Source: Dyadobacter sp. LHD-138
Lineage (GTDB): Bacteria; Bacteroidota; Bacteroidia; Cytophagales; Spirosomataceae
Assembly: GCF_030929615.1 (NCBI RefSeq)
Contig: NZ_JAVFVU010000005.1
Coordinates: 1 to 64,000 of the forward strand
Direction of reading: 5' to 3'
Length of the DNA: 64,000 nt
Positions 42,947-51,733 of the stretch are shown here, in pieces (within the stretch, counting starts at the first letter, position 1; the number at the start of each line of letters is the position of its first letter). The notes under the pieces are model-generated. The model searched no databases and had not been told where the DNA came from. It saw only the letters and a list, made by a program, of their open reading frames with translations. Made by a program: the position numbers and the translations under genes.

Positions 42947-44881
42947 ATGGAGACACTGATTTACCTTGGAAAAGTAAATGTTTACTGGATATTATTTTAC
43001 GCCTGTTACTGGCTGCTGTTTCGTAAGCATACCTTTTTCGTCTGGAACCGTTTTTACCTTTTGGGCTCACTGCTTGTTTCTTTTGCGCTGCCATTAATCC
43101 ATTTTCCTGATAACGCCCGTGTGTTGCCAACGGCCGTATACGCCGTATCAGCAATCCCGATTTATGTTTCCACGCCTGAATCAACAAAACTTGCCCTGCA
43201 TTGGACACAGTTTGTATGGGCGGTGCAAATTATCGGTGCCGCGCTGATGCTGGTCAAATTACTCGAAGGTTTCCGGGATCTGTTCAGATTGATCGGCCAG
43301 GGAGACGAGATTCCCATGGAAGATCATACGCTGGTATTGCTGCCACATAACGAAATCGGTTCGTTCTCCTTTTTAAAATGGCTGGTGGTCAACCGGGCGG
43401 ATTATGAAAAACATTTTGATCCGATTCTCCGCCACGAGGCCGTACACATTCGCCAGTTGCACAGTCTGGATATTTTGCTTGCCGAATTGCTGAAAATATT
43501 TTTCTGGTTCAACCCGGTGATCTGGTTTTACAAACGTTCGTTACAGGAAGTTCATGAGTTCCTGGCGGATGAAGAAGCACCAAACCGTGATCATTATGCC
43601 AATTTTCTGGTTTCCTATGCACTTTCAGCGCCTGTTGCCTCGCTCACCAATCACTTTTTTAATTCATCCATGTTAAAAAAACGTATCGTCATGATCTATA
43701 AAAACCGTAATTCTGACTGGGCGCTTGGAAAATATTTTTTGATCCTTCCCCTAATTGGGCTGGTCGTGATGTTAACAGGCGCCCGTGAACGATTGTTGGA
43801 CGCGGTTGAAAGAAAAGATTACAAAATCCTTTCGGCTAAAAATATTCCCGTTGAAGGAACCGTAAGAGACGAAAGTGGAAAGCCGGTCAAAGCCGCTTCG
43901 GTTGTTGTGAAAGGTACTACAAAAGGCACCTCAACAGATCAGAATGGCAGATTTAAGTTTGCCGACATCGCCATAGGAAGTACGCTCATCATTTCACATA
44001 TTAATTTTGACCCTTTTGCGATTGAAGTAAATGGCAGCGTTGCGCTGGATCAGATTGTGCTACGTAAAAAAGATAATATGCTCTCGGAAGTTACCGTGCA
44101 GAGTTATGTCCGTAAAAAAGATACGCCCGAAACGGAAAGTCAAAACGGAAAATTTACCGTGGTGGAGCGGGAACCACAATTTCCCGGCGGTATAGAAGGA
44201 CTTGGTAAGTTTCTCTCCTCCACAATCATTTATCCTTCCGAAGCGGCCAAGGATCATGTGCAGGGCAAAGTCTTCGTTTCTTTCACCGTCAATGAAAACG
44301 GTTTTGTCCGCGACCCTCATATTATCAAAGGCATAGGTGCCGGTCTTGATGAAGAAGCATTACGCGTTGTCTTGAAAATGCCTCGTTGGGAACCCGGAAA
44401 ACAGGGAGGTGAGGCTATTGCCGTGCAATATAGCTTGCCAATCAACTTTCAGATCGCGCCCGAAACAGAAAAGAAACCCGCAAAGTTTTACAACTATTCT
44501 ACGCCTTCCAACCAGCAAGGATTTAACCAGACGCAGGACCTAAAATCCGGGCAGGGCAAAGCCGTTGGTTATGGTGCAGAAACCATTTCCAGTGGAGGAC
44601 AATATGCTGCATCATACAAAGCACTGCCTATTGGAACCACGCAGAATTTGCAGTCTGCCGCCGGAACAAAGATTTCCATCAAGGGAACGGAGAACCTGAC
44701 GGCTTTCAATAAACCCTTGGTCGTAATAGACGGTAAAATCGAAGAAAACGCCAATCTTGATAAAATACTGGATACCGAAAATATTCAATCCATCAATGTT
44801 TTGAAAGGAGCCTCCGCCACGTCTGTTTATGGTCTTAAAGGTACAAACGGAGTGATTATCATCAATTCCAAAAAGAAATAA
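42947..44881 (+). CDS. BlaR1-like M56 peptidase/TonB chimera with carboxypeptidase-regulatory domain (second of three)
   Basis: This 644-residue paralogue follows the first by three bases. Its order is: membrane segments, M56 motif HEAVH (163-167), VHEFLADEEAP, membrane segment, then a carboxypeptidase-regulatory-like domain (about 302-385, VEGTVRDESGKPVKAASVVVKG), a TonB C-terminal domain (about 405-505) and a plug-like tail (about 585-644, VVIDGKIEENANLDK ... SINVLKGASATSVYG). The added regulatory domain is the same module that begins many outer-membrane TonB receptors. Tandem duplication from a common ancestor is clear from shared residues. Confidence 0.85.
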   Translation: METLIYLGKVNVYWILFYACYWLLFRKHTFFVWNRFYLLGSLLVSFALPLIHFPDNARVLPTAVYAVSAIPIYVSTPESTKLALHWTQFVWAVQIIGAALMLVKLLEGFRDLFRLIGQGDEIPMEDHTLVLLPHNEIGSFSFLKWLVVNRADYEKHFDPILRHEAVHIRQLHSLDILLAELLKIFFWFNPVIWFYKRSLQEVHEFLADEEAPNRDHYANFLVSYALSAPVASLTNHFFNSSMLKKRIVMIYKNRNSDWALGKYFLILPLIGLVVMLTGARERLLDAVERKDYKILSAKNIPVEGTVRDESGKPVKAASVVVKGTTKGTSTDQNGRFKFADIAIGSTLIISHINFDPFAIEVNGSVALDQIVLRKKDNMLSEVTVQSYVRKKDTPETESQNGKFTVVEREPQFPGGIEGLGKFLSSTIIYPSEAAKDHVQGKVFVSFTVNENGFVRDPHIIKGIGAGLDEEALRVVLKMPRWEPGKQGGEAIAVQYSLPINFQIAPETEKKPAKFYNYSTPSNQQGFNQTQDLKSGQGKAVGYGAETISSGGQYAASYKALPIGTTQNLQSAAGTKISIKGTENLTAFNKPLVVIDGKIEENANLDKILDTENIQSINVLKGASATSVYGLKGTNGVIIINSKKK

Positions 44882-44885
44882 GGTT

Positions 44886-46076
44886 ATGGATGCGCTGTTA
44901 TATCTTGGGAAAGTAAACATTTGCTGGATATTGTTCTATGCCTGTTATTGGCTGCTATTCCGTCGACATACTTTTTTCGTTTGGAACCGCGCTTATCTTC
45001 TCGGTGCGTTACTGATATCATTTGTCTTGCCATTGGTGCCTATTCCGGAACCAGAGCAGATTGTACCCGCTTCCGTTTTGTATTCAGTCGAAATGACGGC
45101 AACAATTCCCCCGATAACCATTCCGGTGCAATCCGAGCAGCAAATTTTCGACTGGACCTTAATATTATGGTTAATCCCTGCGTTGGGATCAATCTATATG
45201 CTCAAACGGCTTACGGACAGCTTTATAGATTTGATTAAAGTCATCAGACAAGGTCAAGCCTTTGCACTTCCGGAGTACACCCTAATTTTACTCCCCCACG
45301 ATAAAATCGGCTCTTTTTCCTTTTTGAAATGGCTTGTCATCAACAATTCAGACTATCAACGTCATCCCGATCCGATCATCCGGCATGAAATGGTTCATAT
45401 CCGGCAGTGGCATTCGCTGGATATTTTATTGATTGAAACACTAAAAGTGGTGTTCTGGTTTAATCCGGTTTTGTGGTTTTACAAACATTCGATGCAGGAA
45501 ATACACGAATTTCTGGCAGATGAACAGGCTCCTGACCGGGATCATTATGCCCGGTTCCTAGTTTCATATTCCTTATCTGCGCCAATCGCCTCACTTACCA
45601 ATCATTTTTTCAATTCATCCATGCTTAAAAACCGGATCAGGATGATCTACAAAAATCGAAACTCGAAGTGGTCGCTGGGAAAATACCTGATGATTGCTCC
45701 GGTCGTTATTTTAGCACTGGCACTCACCGCAGCCCGGGAGAAGATATATGCAGAAACCGAAAATACTGAGAGGCCAAACACAAAAAACACGGTTGATCAT
45801 AAAGAAAATAAAAAACCTTTTTTCGCAACTGAAACGGTTCTGACTACGCAGGACAAAGAAGTAACAACGGTTGAGGGTGACGTTTCCCGCGAGTCAGGAT
45901 CAGGCATCGCCGGTGCAAATGTTTTTATGAACGAAACCACGACCGGCACTACAACCGATCCATTGGGCCATTTCAAACTGACTGAGATACCGGTAGGAAG
46001 TGTACTGACGGTTCGATATGTTGGGTATCATACACAAACCTTTGTCGTCGAAAAAGGAAAAAAAGCTATGCAATAA
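44886..46076 (+). CDS. BlaR1-like M56 peptidase, 5' part of a frameshifted third paralogue
   Basis: This 396-residue open frame begins like the other two: membrane segments, M56 motif HEMVH (167-171), IHEFLADEQAP and a membrane segment. A carboxypeptidase-regulatory-like domain (about 325-390) follows. It then stops abruptly after VEKGKKAMQ, just past an A7 run (46058-46064). The continuation (next entry) encodes the missing domain end and a TonB C-terminal domain in the -1 frame. The break may be a mutation, a sequencing error or programmed frameshifting. There is no plug tail even in the continuation. Confidence 0.75.
   Translation: MDALLYLGKVNICWILFYACYWLLFRRHTFFVWNRAYLLGALLISFVLPLVPIPEPEQIVPASVLYSVEMTATIPPITIPVQSEQQIFDWTLILWLIPALGSIYMLKRLTDSFIDLIKVIRQGQAFALPEYTLILLPHDKIGSFSFLKWLVINNSDYQRHPDPIIRHEMVHIRQWHSLDILLIETLKVVFWFNPVLWFYKHSMQEIHEFLADEQAPDRDHYARFLVSYSLSAPIASLTNHFFNSSMLKNRIRMIYKNRNSKWSLGKYLMIAPVVILALALTAAREKIYAETENTERPNTKNTVDHKENKKPFFATETVLTTQDKEVTTVEGDVSRESGSGIAGANVFMNETTTGTTTDPLGHFKLTEIPVGSVLTVRYVGYHTQTFVVEKGKKAMQ
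46058..46064 (+). other. A7 slippery run at the frame change of the third paralogue
   Basis: The frame reads GGA AAA AAA GCT, so the heptamer A-AAA-AAA is in the right phase for -1 slippage. A -1 slip yields AGC TAT GCA ATA, which continues the reading frame through 46753. The heptamer type is a known efficient bacterial slippery sequence. No strong stimulatory hairpin is visible just downstream. Confidence 0.6.
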
Positions 46077-46753
46077 AACTTCAAAAAGGAGTTAACGAAT
46101 TAAGCGGCCCGACTTTTACAGCTTATCAGGATATAGAAAAAATAAAGGAGCAGGAGAATCAACAAAAAGAAACGTCGCAGGCACTGGCAACCATTCCGGA
46201 ACGGCACCCCGAATTCCCCGGCGGCCATGAAGCAATGTTGAATTTCATTCAAAGTAATATCAAATATCCCGAAGAAGCAATGGGCGTATCGGTAGATGGC
46301 ATTGCGTTGGTTTCATTTACCGTAAACAGCAATGGCGCTATTCGTCATCCCAAAGTCGTGAAAGAAATCGGTTATGGAATTGATGAAGAAGCGATCCGCG
46401 TTGTGCTGAATATGCCCAAATGGGAGCCTGCACGGCAAAATGGCAAAGCAGTTGCGATGGAATATACTTTATCGATTCATTTTAAGCTTGAAACAGATAA
46501 AGGAAAACGGCAGGGATATTACAAATACAACAAAGCCAGCATGCAGAAAGCAATTCAGCTTGAAAAGAAAAATCCTGTGACCACCATGAAAGAAGTCGGG
46601 AAATTTTTCTCAAATCAAACTGATTTCTCAGAAGAAGATAAACCAACGCTGGCACTGCTGAGTTACGGTTTGAGTGGCTATCGTTATAGTATTGGCAGAA
46701 AACAAACAAAGTTGTATCACTTCGTTTCCGGCAAAGACGGGAACATAAAATAG
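46064..46753 (+). pseudogene. 3' part of the frameshifted third paralogue, TonB C-terminal domain
   Basis: In the -1 frame from 46064 the sequence continues SYAIKLQKGVNELSG, finishing the carboxypeptidase-like domain. It then encodes a TonB C-terminal domain (PERHPEFPGGHEAMLNFIQSNIKYPEEAMG ... MPKWEPARQNGKAV). It ends in a tail (GYRYSIGRKQTKLYHF) unlike the plug tails of its neighbours. An isolated ATG at 46235 could start a shorter 172-residue piece. Conservation of domain order with the upstream paralogues shows it is the displaced 3' half of one gene. Confidence 0.75.
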
Positions 46754-46803
46754 AAAAAATTCAACATATCCTGAACGTGTAAATTTTGATGGATGTTACG
46801 CGC

Positions 46804-46837
46804 AATGCCTCGGAAAAATTTTCCCGAGGCATTTTCT
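46804..46837 (+). terminator. Terminator of the blaI/peptidase operon
   Basis: AATGCCTCGG pairs with CCGAGGCATT (with further A/T pairing in the loop), followed by TTTCT. It lies about 50 bases after the end of the third paralogue. Confidence 0.75.
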
Positions 46838-46870
46838 ATTGACTTCCGGCGCAAATCATTTTCATTTCAA

Positions 46871-46878
46871 TATTTTTG
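46871..46878 (+). promoter_or_regulatory. Putative -7 box for the downstream oxidoreductase
   Basis: TATTTTTG matches TAnnTTTG, 24 bases before the ATG at 46903. It overlaps an in-frame TTG, which argues for the later ATG start. Confidence 0.45.
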
Positions 46879-46902
46879 CAGACAATTTTAAACCATCACT
46901 CC

Positions 46903-47925
46903 ATGTCACTCCTTAAAGCCGCTATCATAGGCGGTGGTCACATTGCCGATGACAATCACATTCCGGCTTTAAAAAAACTAGCAGATCAGGTTGAAATTAT
47001 TGCCGTTTGCGGCAGAGATCTTAGCAAAGCACGTGCCCTTGCTGATAAACATGCCATTGAACATGCTTTTGACAGTACAGAGGCATTGTATGGGTCCTGC
47101 CAGCCAGATATCATCCTGAATTGCACGCCCAACAATCTGCATTATGATTACACCATGCAGGCTTTGAAAAATGGCTGCCATGTATTCTGCGAAAAACCCC
47201 CGGCGATGACTGCCGCGGAGGCCCGTGAAATGGCTGATCTGGCTAAAGAAAAAGGTAAAATTCTTGCTTACAACTTTCAACGCAGGCAGTCCTCCGAGTA
47301 TTTACTTTTGAAAAAATGTTATGAAGAAGGTCAGCTTGGAGAGGTTTATCATATTAAAGCCAATTACCTGCGTCGGAGAGGGATACCGGGATGGGGAAAT
47401 TTCACCAACAAAACGATTCAGGGAGGCGGTGCACTGATAGACCTCGGTGTACATATATTAGACCTTGCGTTGGGGATTATGGATTATCAGGCACCCGACA
47501 AAATCGTAGCCAATATCCATGATTTCATAGGAAAAACCGGTGGCAAAGGTTTAAAAGGAAGCTGGGATGCCGCGAAATTCGATGTGGAAGACGGATGTTT
47601 TGCTTATTTATCATTTCCGGGCAACAAAAGTATTTCACTTTCCTGTTCTTTTGCCCTGAATCAAAAAGAAGAAGAAATCATTAATCTGGAAGTATTCGGA
47701 AGCAAAGCCGGAGCCGTTTTAAATCCGTTCTCGCTACATACCGAAGTGGCAGGAGAGCTGGCTGATATCAGGTTCCCCTTTTTAGACGAGACCGACACGC
47801 AGCTTAAAAATACAACGGCCTTTATAGACGCCATCCTCGGGAAAGAAAGCAATATTTCAACCGCCGAGCAGGGAGCCGTTTTACAGGAAATTATTGAAAA
47901 GATATATCTAAGCGCAACATTGTAA
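46903..47925 (+). CDS. Gfo/Idh/MocA-family oxidoreductase
   Basis: From the ATG at 46903 this encodes 340 residues; the TTG at 46876 lies inside the putative -7 box. The Rossmann motif is AAIIGGGHIADDNHIPAL, the family EKPP motif is FCEKPPAMT, and GGGALIDLGVHILDLAL follows in the second domain. Such enzymes are NAD(P)-dependent sugar or inositol dehydrogenases. It has its own promoter-like box and terminator, so it is a single-gene unit. The substrate is unknown. Confidence 0.87.
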   Translation: MSLLKAAIIGGGHIADDNHIPALKKLADQVEIIAVCGRDLSKARALADKHAIEHAFDSTEALYGSCQPDIILNCTPNNLHYDYTMQALKNGCHVFCEKPPAMTAAEAREMADLAKEKGKILAYNFQRRQSSEYLLLKKCYEEGQLGEVYHIKANYLRRRGIPGWGNFTNKTIQGGGALIDLGVHILDLALGIMDYQAPDKIVANIHDFIGKTGGKGLKGSWDAAKFDVEDGCFAYLSFPGNKSISLSCSFALNQKEEEIINLEVFGSKAGAVLNPFSLHTEVAGELADIRFPFLDETDTQLKNTTAFIDAILGKESNISTAEQGAVLQEIIEKIYLSATL

Positions 47926-47942
47926 GATGTGATTTTGACAAT

Positions 47943-47990
47943 AAAAAGTAAAGCTCTGAAATCATCACGGATAGCAGAGCTTTACTTTTT
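47943..47990. terminator. Bidirectional terminator between oxidoreductase and exbD
   Basis: A 16-bp stem AAAAAGTAAAGCTCTG with its complement CAGAGCTTTACTTTTT encloses a 16-base loop. A-rich and T-rich flanks let it end both the plus-strand gene and the minus-strand exbBD operon. Confidence 0.75.
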
Positions 47991-48072
47991 ACACTATATC
48001 TGATTACTATTTTCTACAAATATTGCACCGCGCTGCGGCCCCATACTATATTGCATTCACAAAACGGCTAAA

Positions 48073-48465
48073 TCACTTCGCCGTAGCCATCACCATTTTA
48101 ATATCCTGTTTTGCACCTAATTCAAGGACGTCCACAAGATCCTGCACGGCCAGTTCCTTATCGACCCGAAGCACGATGGTGCGTTCTTCAACCCCTGCAA
48201 AAAGCTCCTGGAGTTTCATTTCCAGCTGCTCAAAAGGAACAGGTTCTTTGTCAATATAATAAACCTTTTTGTCATCAACAGACAACGTAATTTGCTTCTT
48301 GTACATCTGCTGGGTCGCTGATGCTTTGGGCAGCATCAGTTTAATCACGTTCGGATTTGACATCGTGGAGATGATCAAAAAGAACAGCAGAAGAAAAAAC
48401 ATAATATCGTTGAGCGAGCTCGTAAAAACCTCTGGGGCAAACCGACTCTTTCGACGTATTTTCAT
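48073..48465 (-). CDS. exbD: ExbD/TolR-family biopolymer transport protein
   Basis: This 130-residue protein has a short cytoplasmic basic start (MKIRRKSRFAPEV). Its single membrane segment carries the key Asp (SLNDIMFFLLLFFLI), and a periplasmic domain follows (IVLRVDKELAVQDLVDVLELG). With ExbB it turns proton-motive force into energy for TonB-type partners or the Tol system. It is 36 bases after exbB and in the same minus-strand operon. No TonB gene is in the operon, but TonB domains exist in the nearby M56 chimeras. Confidence 0.88.
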   Translation of the reverse strand: MKIRRKSRFAPEVFTSSLNDIMFFLLLFFLIISTMSNPNVIKLMLPKASATQQMYKKQITLSVDDKKVYYIDKEPVPFEQLEMKLQELFAGVEERTIVLRVDKELAVQDLVDVLELGAKQDIKMVMATAK

Positions 48466-48501
48466 TGAAATAAATTTAAAAAGTAAGACTAAAGTGACTG
48501 A

Positions 48502-49182
48502 TTACTTCGAAGAAACTGGCTTCTGAAGAACGTCCAGAAAGTCTGAAGCTGCCATCTGAAGTCTCAAAGCAAAACGGTCAATTTTCATATTCAGGATGTG
48601 ATAGCCTGCATAAGCGATCAAACCGATGATCAAACCAGAGCCTGAGGTAATCATTTTTTCATACATACCACCGGCAATCGTACTGATATTAAAGTCGTTG
48701 GACATAGAAATATCGTAGAAAATCTTGATAATACCGGAAATCGTACCTACGAACCCAAGCATCGGCGCGATACCTGCGATCACCCCCAGATAAGCCAGGT
48801 TACCTTCCAGACGCTGGATCTCGATCTGGCTGGCGTTCTCAATACTCGTTTCAATATCTTTAATCGGGTAACCGATACGGCCAATGGCGCGCTCGAAAAT
48901 ACGCCCCGCTGCGTTATGCTGATTGCGGCAAAGCGATTCGGCTGATTTCAAATTACCCTGCTGAATAAAATCTTTAACATTATCCACAACCTGGCTTTCA
49001 ATTTTTCCATTTGATCCAATTCCCAGCCAACGCTCAATAATCAGAAACAAAGTTGCCAAAAATAGTATCCCAAGCGGGAGCATCACCCATCCTCCTTTTG
49101 CAAGAAGGTCAATAACAGAGAGCCCTTGAGCAGCGGCAGGTGCGGCCAAAGTAGAGTCAGTAAGTGCTTGTAGAAGCATCAT
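48502..49182 (-). CDS. exbB: ExbB/TolQ/MotA-family proton channel subunit
   Basis: This 226-residue protein has about three membrane segments (first near 30-50, KGGWVMLPLGILFLATLFLII; the others in LGVIAGIAPMLGFVGTISG and GSGLIIGLIAYAGYHIL). It has the conserved channel pattern GFVGTISGIIKIF. It forms the proton-channel core with ExbD. The start ATG at 49182 follows a leader of about 100 bases. The pair is a single ExbBD operon. Confidence 0.9.
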   Translation of the reverse strand: MMLLQALTDSTLAAPAAAQGLSVIDLLAKGGWVMLPLGILFLATLFLIIERWLGIGSNGKIESQVVDNVKDFIQQGNLKSAESLCRNQHNAAGRIFERAIGRIGYPIKDIETSIENASQIEIQRLEGNLAYLGVIAGIAPMLGFVGTISGIIKIFYDISMSNDFNISTIAGGMYEKMITSGSGLIIGLIAYAGYHILNMKIDRFALRLQMAASDFLDVLQKPVSSK

Positions 49183-49486
49183 ATTAATGGTAAAAAGTGA
49201 ATGTTTAAGCTTTTGTAATTGAGGTCAGGTTGGCAAAAAACAACCTTGACAATAAACGGAGCAAATAGCACCTTATTGTTTAAAGGGCAAAGATAGAAAA
49301 ATTACTCTTTACGAATAGTCCAACCTTCTTTTAGATTACCGCTACTTTCACATAAATTTAAAAATATCATTTCAACACAACCTGTATGGAATCATAGATT
49401 TCAAAAAAATGTGGAATAATAAAAACCAGGACAACCATTTCAACATTTTCGTTGTCCTCGAATAGGATATACCTAACGACCCTACA
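49183..49486. other. Intergenic region between exbB and a lipoprotein gene
   Basis: This 304-base gap separates diverging genes. A minus-strand box TATCTTTG (49288-49295) is the likely exbB -7 element, giving a leader of about 100 bases. No convincing plus-strand promoter is visible. Confidence 0.45.
49288..49295 (-). promoter_or_regulatory. Putative -7 box for exbB-exbD
   Basis: On the minus strand TATCTTTG matches TAnnTTTG, about 105 bases before the exbB ATG. No well-spaced -33 element is clear. Confidence 0.4.
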
Positions 49487-49969
49487 ATGAAAAACCTTTT
49501 ACCGCTATTCTTACTGATTTTGATTTTATACAGTTGTACCGACTGTGGCCCGCAAAAAGAACTGACTGTTGGTATTAACTTCAACAGGGGAAAGGATTCG
49601 CTCCATTTGAAGAAGATAGAGGCAATGGGCGCACTGGATCAGCAAATTTTCAAAAAACAGGTTGAGGATTTCAATACCTCGCGGCCGTTTCCCGACCTTA
49701 GTTTGCCAATCTCATTAAATGCAGATAGCACCACATACATTTTCGAATTTCAAAACCGCGTTGATACACTTACACTTTTTTATAAGCGGGACTTTCATTA
49801 CAAGGATCATTGTGGTTTTGTTACAGACACCAAAAGTCCCGGGACGTGGCGTAACAGCAAGTCCACTTTCAGCGAAGTCAATGTCAGTTATGAGTCCTAT
49901 CTAAGACGAGACATAACACTGGTGAGCAGTTCTGGCGGTCACGGAATCAGCGTAAACATATCTTTATGA
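49487..49969 (+). CDS. Hypothetical lipoprotein
   Basis: This 160-residue protein has a lipoprotein signal peptide whose lipobox is LYSC (residues about 14-17). The mature part is beta-rich without a recognised family (LTVGINFNRGKDSLHLKK ... TTYIFEFQNRVDTLTLFYKR). Its stop overlaps the next start (ATGA), so it is probably co-expressed with the outer-membrane protein downstream. Function unknown. Confidence 0.7.
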   Translation: MKNLLPLFLLILILYSCTDCGPQKELTVGINFNRGKDSLHLKKIEAMGALDQQIFKKQVEDFNTSRPFPDLSLPISLNADSTTYIFEFQNRVDTLTLFYKRDFHYKDHCGFVTDTKSPGTWRNSKSTFSEVNVSYESYLRRDITLVSSSGGHGISVNISL

Positions 49970-50616
49970 GAGCCCTCATTATACTTGTTGTCATGAACCT
50001 GACATGGATCAATGGTAGTGCCCAGAAAATCTATTCGACGCCGGTTTACCTGGGTCTTGATATAGTAAAAGGGATTCCTTCTTATATCTTACCGGATCAA
50101 TATTTTATCAGAAAAACGGTGATTATTGAACCTTATGTCCGTTTCAACACCCAAAAAACCCGGAGAAGTATGCTCATCGGCGCCGGTTTTGCCAGTGGAA
50201 ATTCAAAGACGGATACTGCACTGCAAATCAGCAATCAGAAATTTCAGGGCGTTTATTTCAAAGTAGGTTTTGAGAAAAAAAATAGGACCAGACCCATGAG
50301 CATTGGTATCGGGCCGATCCTTTCCATCGCCGGTTTCAAGGGGAATTATCACTTCAAGGGCGCGACATTTGGTGATTATAATGCCACCTTTTACGATAAG
50401 AAAAACATCGCTTTTGGCGCGGAAGGCTATATGACCTATGATCTGCCACTTAACAAAAAATTCTCCCTGCGCTTTCTGGCGAGGAGCGTAATTGCCATGC
50501 GTACCCGCGGCACCATCTCGCCGGATTATTATCCCGGCATTGGTCATACCAGGTATATGCAGAAATTCCTGGTTTCCGGCGGCTTCACTACCCAGCTGTT
50601 TTTCAGGTGTAAATAG
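49966..50616 (+). CDS. Outer-membrane beta-barrel-like protein
   Basis: This 216-residue protein has a signal peptide (MRALIILVVMNLTWINGSAQ) and many short alternating hydrophobic/polar strands with aromatic residues (MLIGAGFASGNS, VYFKVGFEKKN, MSIGIGPILSIAGF). It ends in a beta-signal-like FTTQLFFRCK. These features fit a small outer-membrane barrel. It overlaps the lipoprotein gene by four bases. Function unknown. Confidence 0.7.
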   Translation: MRALIILVVMNLTWINGSAQKIYSTPVYLGLDIVKGIPSYILPDQYFIRKTVIIEPYVRFNTQKTRRSMLIGAGFASGNSKTDTALQISNQKFQGVYFKVGFEKKNRTRPMSIGIGPILSIAGFKGNYHFKGATFGDYNATFYDKKNIAFGAEGYMTYDLPLNKKFSLRFLARSVIAMRTRGTISPDYYPGIGHTRYMQKFLVSGGFTTQLFFRCK

Positions 50617-50669
50617 CAGCCGGGGCTTATAAATTTTAGTTTAAAAATCACTTTCTGATTCCTGCTAAC

Positions 50670-50677
50670 TACCTTTG
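50670..50677 (+). promoter_or_regulatory. Putative -7 box for the CDGKC/TonB-receptor operon
   Basis: TACCTTTG matches TAnnTTTG, about 47 bases before the GTG start. A poor -33 candidate (TTTCTG) precedes it. Confidence 0.4.
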
Positions 50678-50723
50678 CATCAAAATACATTCAAGGGATG
50701 TTTTCAAAACATCATGATCAATT

Positions 50724-51113
50724 GTGAAAGGTCCTAAGAAACAATGGATATCGCTTGGCTTGCTCGGCCTCATGCTTGTAAAAGTGTGGGTGATACCGCT
50801 TTTGTATCTGGACTTTGAAATCCGTCGTGATTACATTGTTAAAAACCTTTGCATAAACCGAAACCGTCCACAAATGCACTGCGACGGGAAATGTTATCTG
50901 GCAAAGAAAATCGCTGCCCTGGAAGAACAGGAAAAACGGCAGGCAGAGCGCGACTACATGTCGCAAATACTGGATCACGTACTGGATTACCAAGACCAGG
51001 TCGCGGTGCCGCCGCAAATTTCTTATAGAGTACACTCCCCTCTTTCTTTCAATTACGTCTCGCCCCCTTCCGCGCGTGTTTCCGTAGACGATATTTTCCA
51101 TCCGCCGGCATAA
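50724..51113 (+). CDS. Small membrane protein with CDGKC motif (first of two)
   Basis: This 129-residue protein starts at GTG 50724 with one N-terminal membrane segment (WISLGLLGLMLVKVWVIPLLYL). A conserved block follows: F-x-R-R-D-Y-I-x-K-N-L-C-x-N-R-x-R-P-Q-x-x-C-D-G-K-C-Y-L-A-K-K. The three cysteines (LC ... C-D-G-K-C) look like a metal or heme binding site. The rest is charged and helical, then proline-rich with a C-terminal HPPA. It shares its block with the next gene and lies upstream of a TonB receptor. The family is not named with confidence. Confidence 0.75.
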   Translation: MKGPKKQWISLGLLGLMLVKVWVIPLLYLDFEIRRDYIVKNLCINRNRPQMHCDGKCYLAKKIAALEEQEKRQAERDYMSQILDHVLDYQDQVAVPPQISYRVHSPLSFNYVSPPSARVSVDDIFHPPA

Positions 51114-51187
51114 CACCGCACCCTTTATTTTCAGATACCGATGAGCTCGCGCTGACTGCATTTTAAGCAGACAGGCGATTACTGTTC

Positions 51188-51595
51188 ATGCTATTTTCAA
51201 TTTTATTCATGCGTTCGTTTATAACATCCATCCTGTTATTGGCAATCATGCTACCCACCATCAGTCCGTGGGGAACGATCGCGTATTTCCATTTTAACCG
51301 GGATTACATCGCCCGCGTGCTATGCGAAAACCGGGATAAACCACAGCTCAATTGCGACGGAAAATGTTATCTGGCTAAGAAATTAAAGCAGCAACAGGAC
51401 AAACAAGATAAGGAAACCACCGAACGGGTCCAGAACTCTCCCGTCCTGCAATTATTCACCCAGCCCGTATTTGCTTTTGATTTTCTTCATTCTGAATCGT
51501 TTTTTGGCGACGAACAGAAAGTTTCTTTCTACTACAATCTTCTCCGTTATTCCACGCCCTGTTTCGGTATTTTACAACCGCCCAAAATATACTGA
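51188..51595 (+). CDS. Small membrane protein with CDGKC motif (second of two)
   Basis: This 135-residue paralogue starts at ATG 51188; an in-frame ATG at 51209 would still include the membrane segment. After an N-terminal hydrophobic helix it shares the block RDYIARVLCENRDKPQ, then a Cys and CDGKCYLAKKLKQQQ, with all three cysteines kept. The C-terminal part differs from its neighbour. It lies 74 bases after the first and 138 before the TonB receptor gene, so the three genes probably form one operon. The function is unknown; metal handling is inferred. Confidence 0.75.
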   Translation: MLFSILFMRSFITSILLLAIMLPTISPWGTIAYFHFNRDYIARVLCENRDKPQLNCDGKCYLAKKLKQQQDKQDKETTERVQNSPVLQLFTQPVFAFDFLHSESFFGDEQKVSFYYNLLRYSTPCFGILQPPKIY

Positions 51596-51733
51596 GTTCG
51601 TTTTTTGTCATTTTCTATTTAAAAACTACGGGTTTCTCCCGCATGTTTTATCATGATCCGTCGGCAATGTTCTTCCCCATAAGGGCATCACAGGCGGATC
51701 CAACCTGACTAATTCGTATTAAATTACCTGGGA

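Noticed and set aside
51596..51733. Possible cobalamin or other riboswitch before the TonB receptor
   Set aside because: I looked for the B12 box and conserved helices and found none.
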